Positions 6,316 to 6,416 of a DNA stretch of 6,416 nt are shown one piece after another. Below the pieces are notes generated by a model. That model saw nothing but the letters and a program-made list of their open reading frames with translations, was not told the origin of the DNA and searched no databases. The position numbers and the translations under genes are program-made. This DNA is from Teretinema sp964641135 (GTDB lineage Bacteria > Spirochaetota > Spirochaetia > Treponematales > Treponemataceae): NCBI GenBank assembly GCA_964641135.1, contig CAZXJV010000121.1:1-6416 (forward strand), read 5' to 3'. How positions within the stretch are numbered: the first letter of the stretch is position 1; every line of letters begins with the position of its first letter.

Positions 6316-6319
6316 TCAA
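6291..6319 (-). promoter_or_regulatory. Strong sigma-70-type promoter for the DUF1576 operon
   Basis: On the minus strand TTGACC (6314-6319, 5 of 6) and GATAAT (6291-6296, 5 of 6) are separated by exactly 17 bp. The start would fall near 6284, leaving a leader of about 12 nt that includes AGGAG (6279-6283). It is the best-matching promoter in the window. Confidence 0.7.
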
Positions 6320-6366
6320 CCCTTTTTTGACAGGGAACAGGATAGCCCGATGCCCGGCAGCACTGA

Positions 6367-6408
6367 CTCTTCTGTACATTCAGGGGTAAACATGGTACTA
6401 TTCTGTAC
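6367..6408 (+). repeat. Direct repeat CTNTTCTGTAC, two copies 31 bp apart
   Basis: CTCTTCTGTAC (6367-6377) and CTATTCTGTAC (6398-6408) match at 10 of 11 positions. The start-to-start distance of 31 bp is close to three helical turns, so both would face the same side of the DNA. A third CTGTAC is at 6305-6310 inside the DUF1576 promoter spacer. It may be a regulator site shared by divergent promoters. Confidence 0.45.
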
Positions 6409-6415
6409 TTATAAT
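6387..6415 (+). promoter_or_regulatory. Outward promoter at the right edge
   Basis: TAAACA (6387-6392, 4 of 6) and a perfect TATAAT (6410-6415) are separated by 17 bp. It would start transcription just beyond the window, divergent from the DUF1576 operon. One CTGTAC repeat copy (6403-6408) lies in its spacer. Confidence 0.5.
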
Positions 6416-6416
6416 A

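Noticed and set aside
6327..6332. Perfect TTGACA on the plus strand
   Set aside because: No acceptable -10 box occurs at 15 to 19 bp downstream (the region reads GATGCC).

Overview
The window looks like ordinary chromosomal DNA from a bacterium, most likely a free-living spirochaete (Spirochaetota). That assignment rests on the style of the glutamyl-tRNA synthetase and on the mix of neighbouring families (a DUF1295 membrane enzyme, a DUF1576 membrane protein, a PAS histidine kinase with a stand-alone receiver). It is inference, not proof. By eye, gltX and the DUF1295 gene are richer in G+C than the histidine kinase and DUF1576 genes. I see no RNA gene, insertion sequence, CRISPR array or origin. 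No stretch over 300 bases lacks a gene; the two longest gaps are about 142 and 144 bases.

Left part, minus strand, reading right to left: a DUF1295 / steroid 5-alpha-reductase-like membrane protein (2985 to 2038), then a single-domain CheY-like response regulator (1976 to 1581), then 9 bases later a PAS-PAS histidine kinase (starts at 1571) that runs off the left edge with at least 523 residues visible. The regulator and kinase very probably form one transcription unit and a signalling pair. The DUF1295 gene may be read with them, but a possible separate -10 box lies before the regulator. The kinase has an abnormal ATP-binding G1 motif that lacks two residues.

Middle, plus strand: gltX, glutamyl-tRNA synthetase (3128 to 4678). 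It is divergent from the DUF1295 gene, and the two predicted promoters overlap in their -35 boxes. The DUF1295 promoter sits so close to its ATG that the message would be nearly leaderless. The gltX message has a leader of about 73 nt that can fold.

Right part, minus strand: a DUF1576 polytopic membrane protein with a clear internal duplication (6272 to 5013), followed by a 114-residue soluble protein (5016 to 4672) whose start overlaps its stop (ATGA). The small gene converges on gltX; the two coding regions overlap by 7 bp, and a 12-bp bulged inverted repeat spans both stop codons. The DUF1576 operon has a strong predicted promoter covered by CCTG/CAGG dyads. A second predicted promoter at the right edge points outward to a gene outside the window, and CTGTAC repeats are shared between the two.

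The best candidate for something undescribed is the DUF1576 plus small-protein pair: a duplicated, transporter-like membrane protein translationally coupled to a small cytosolic protein, with a dedicated and probably regulated promoter. I cannot assign a substrate.
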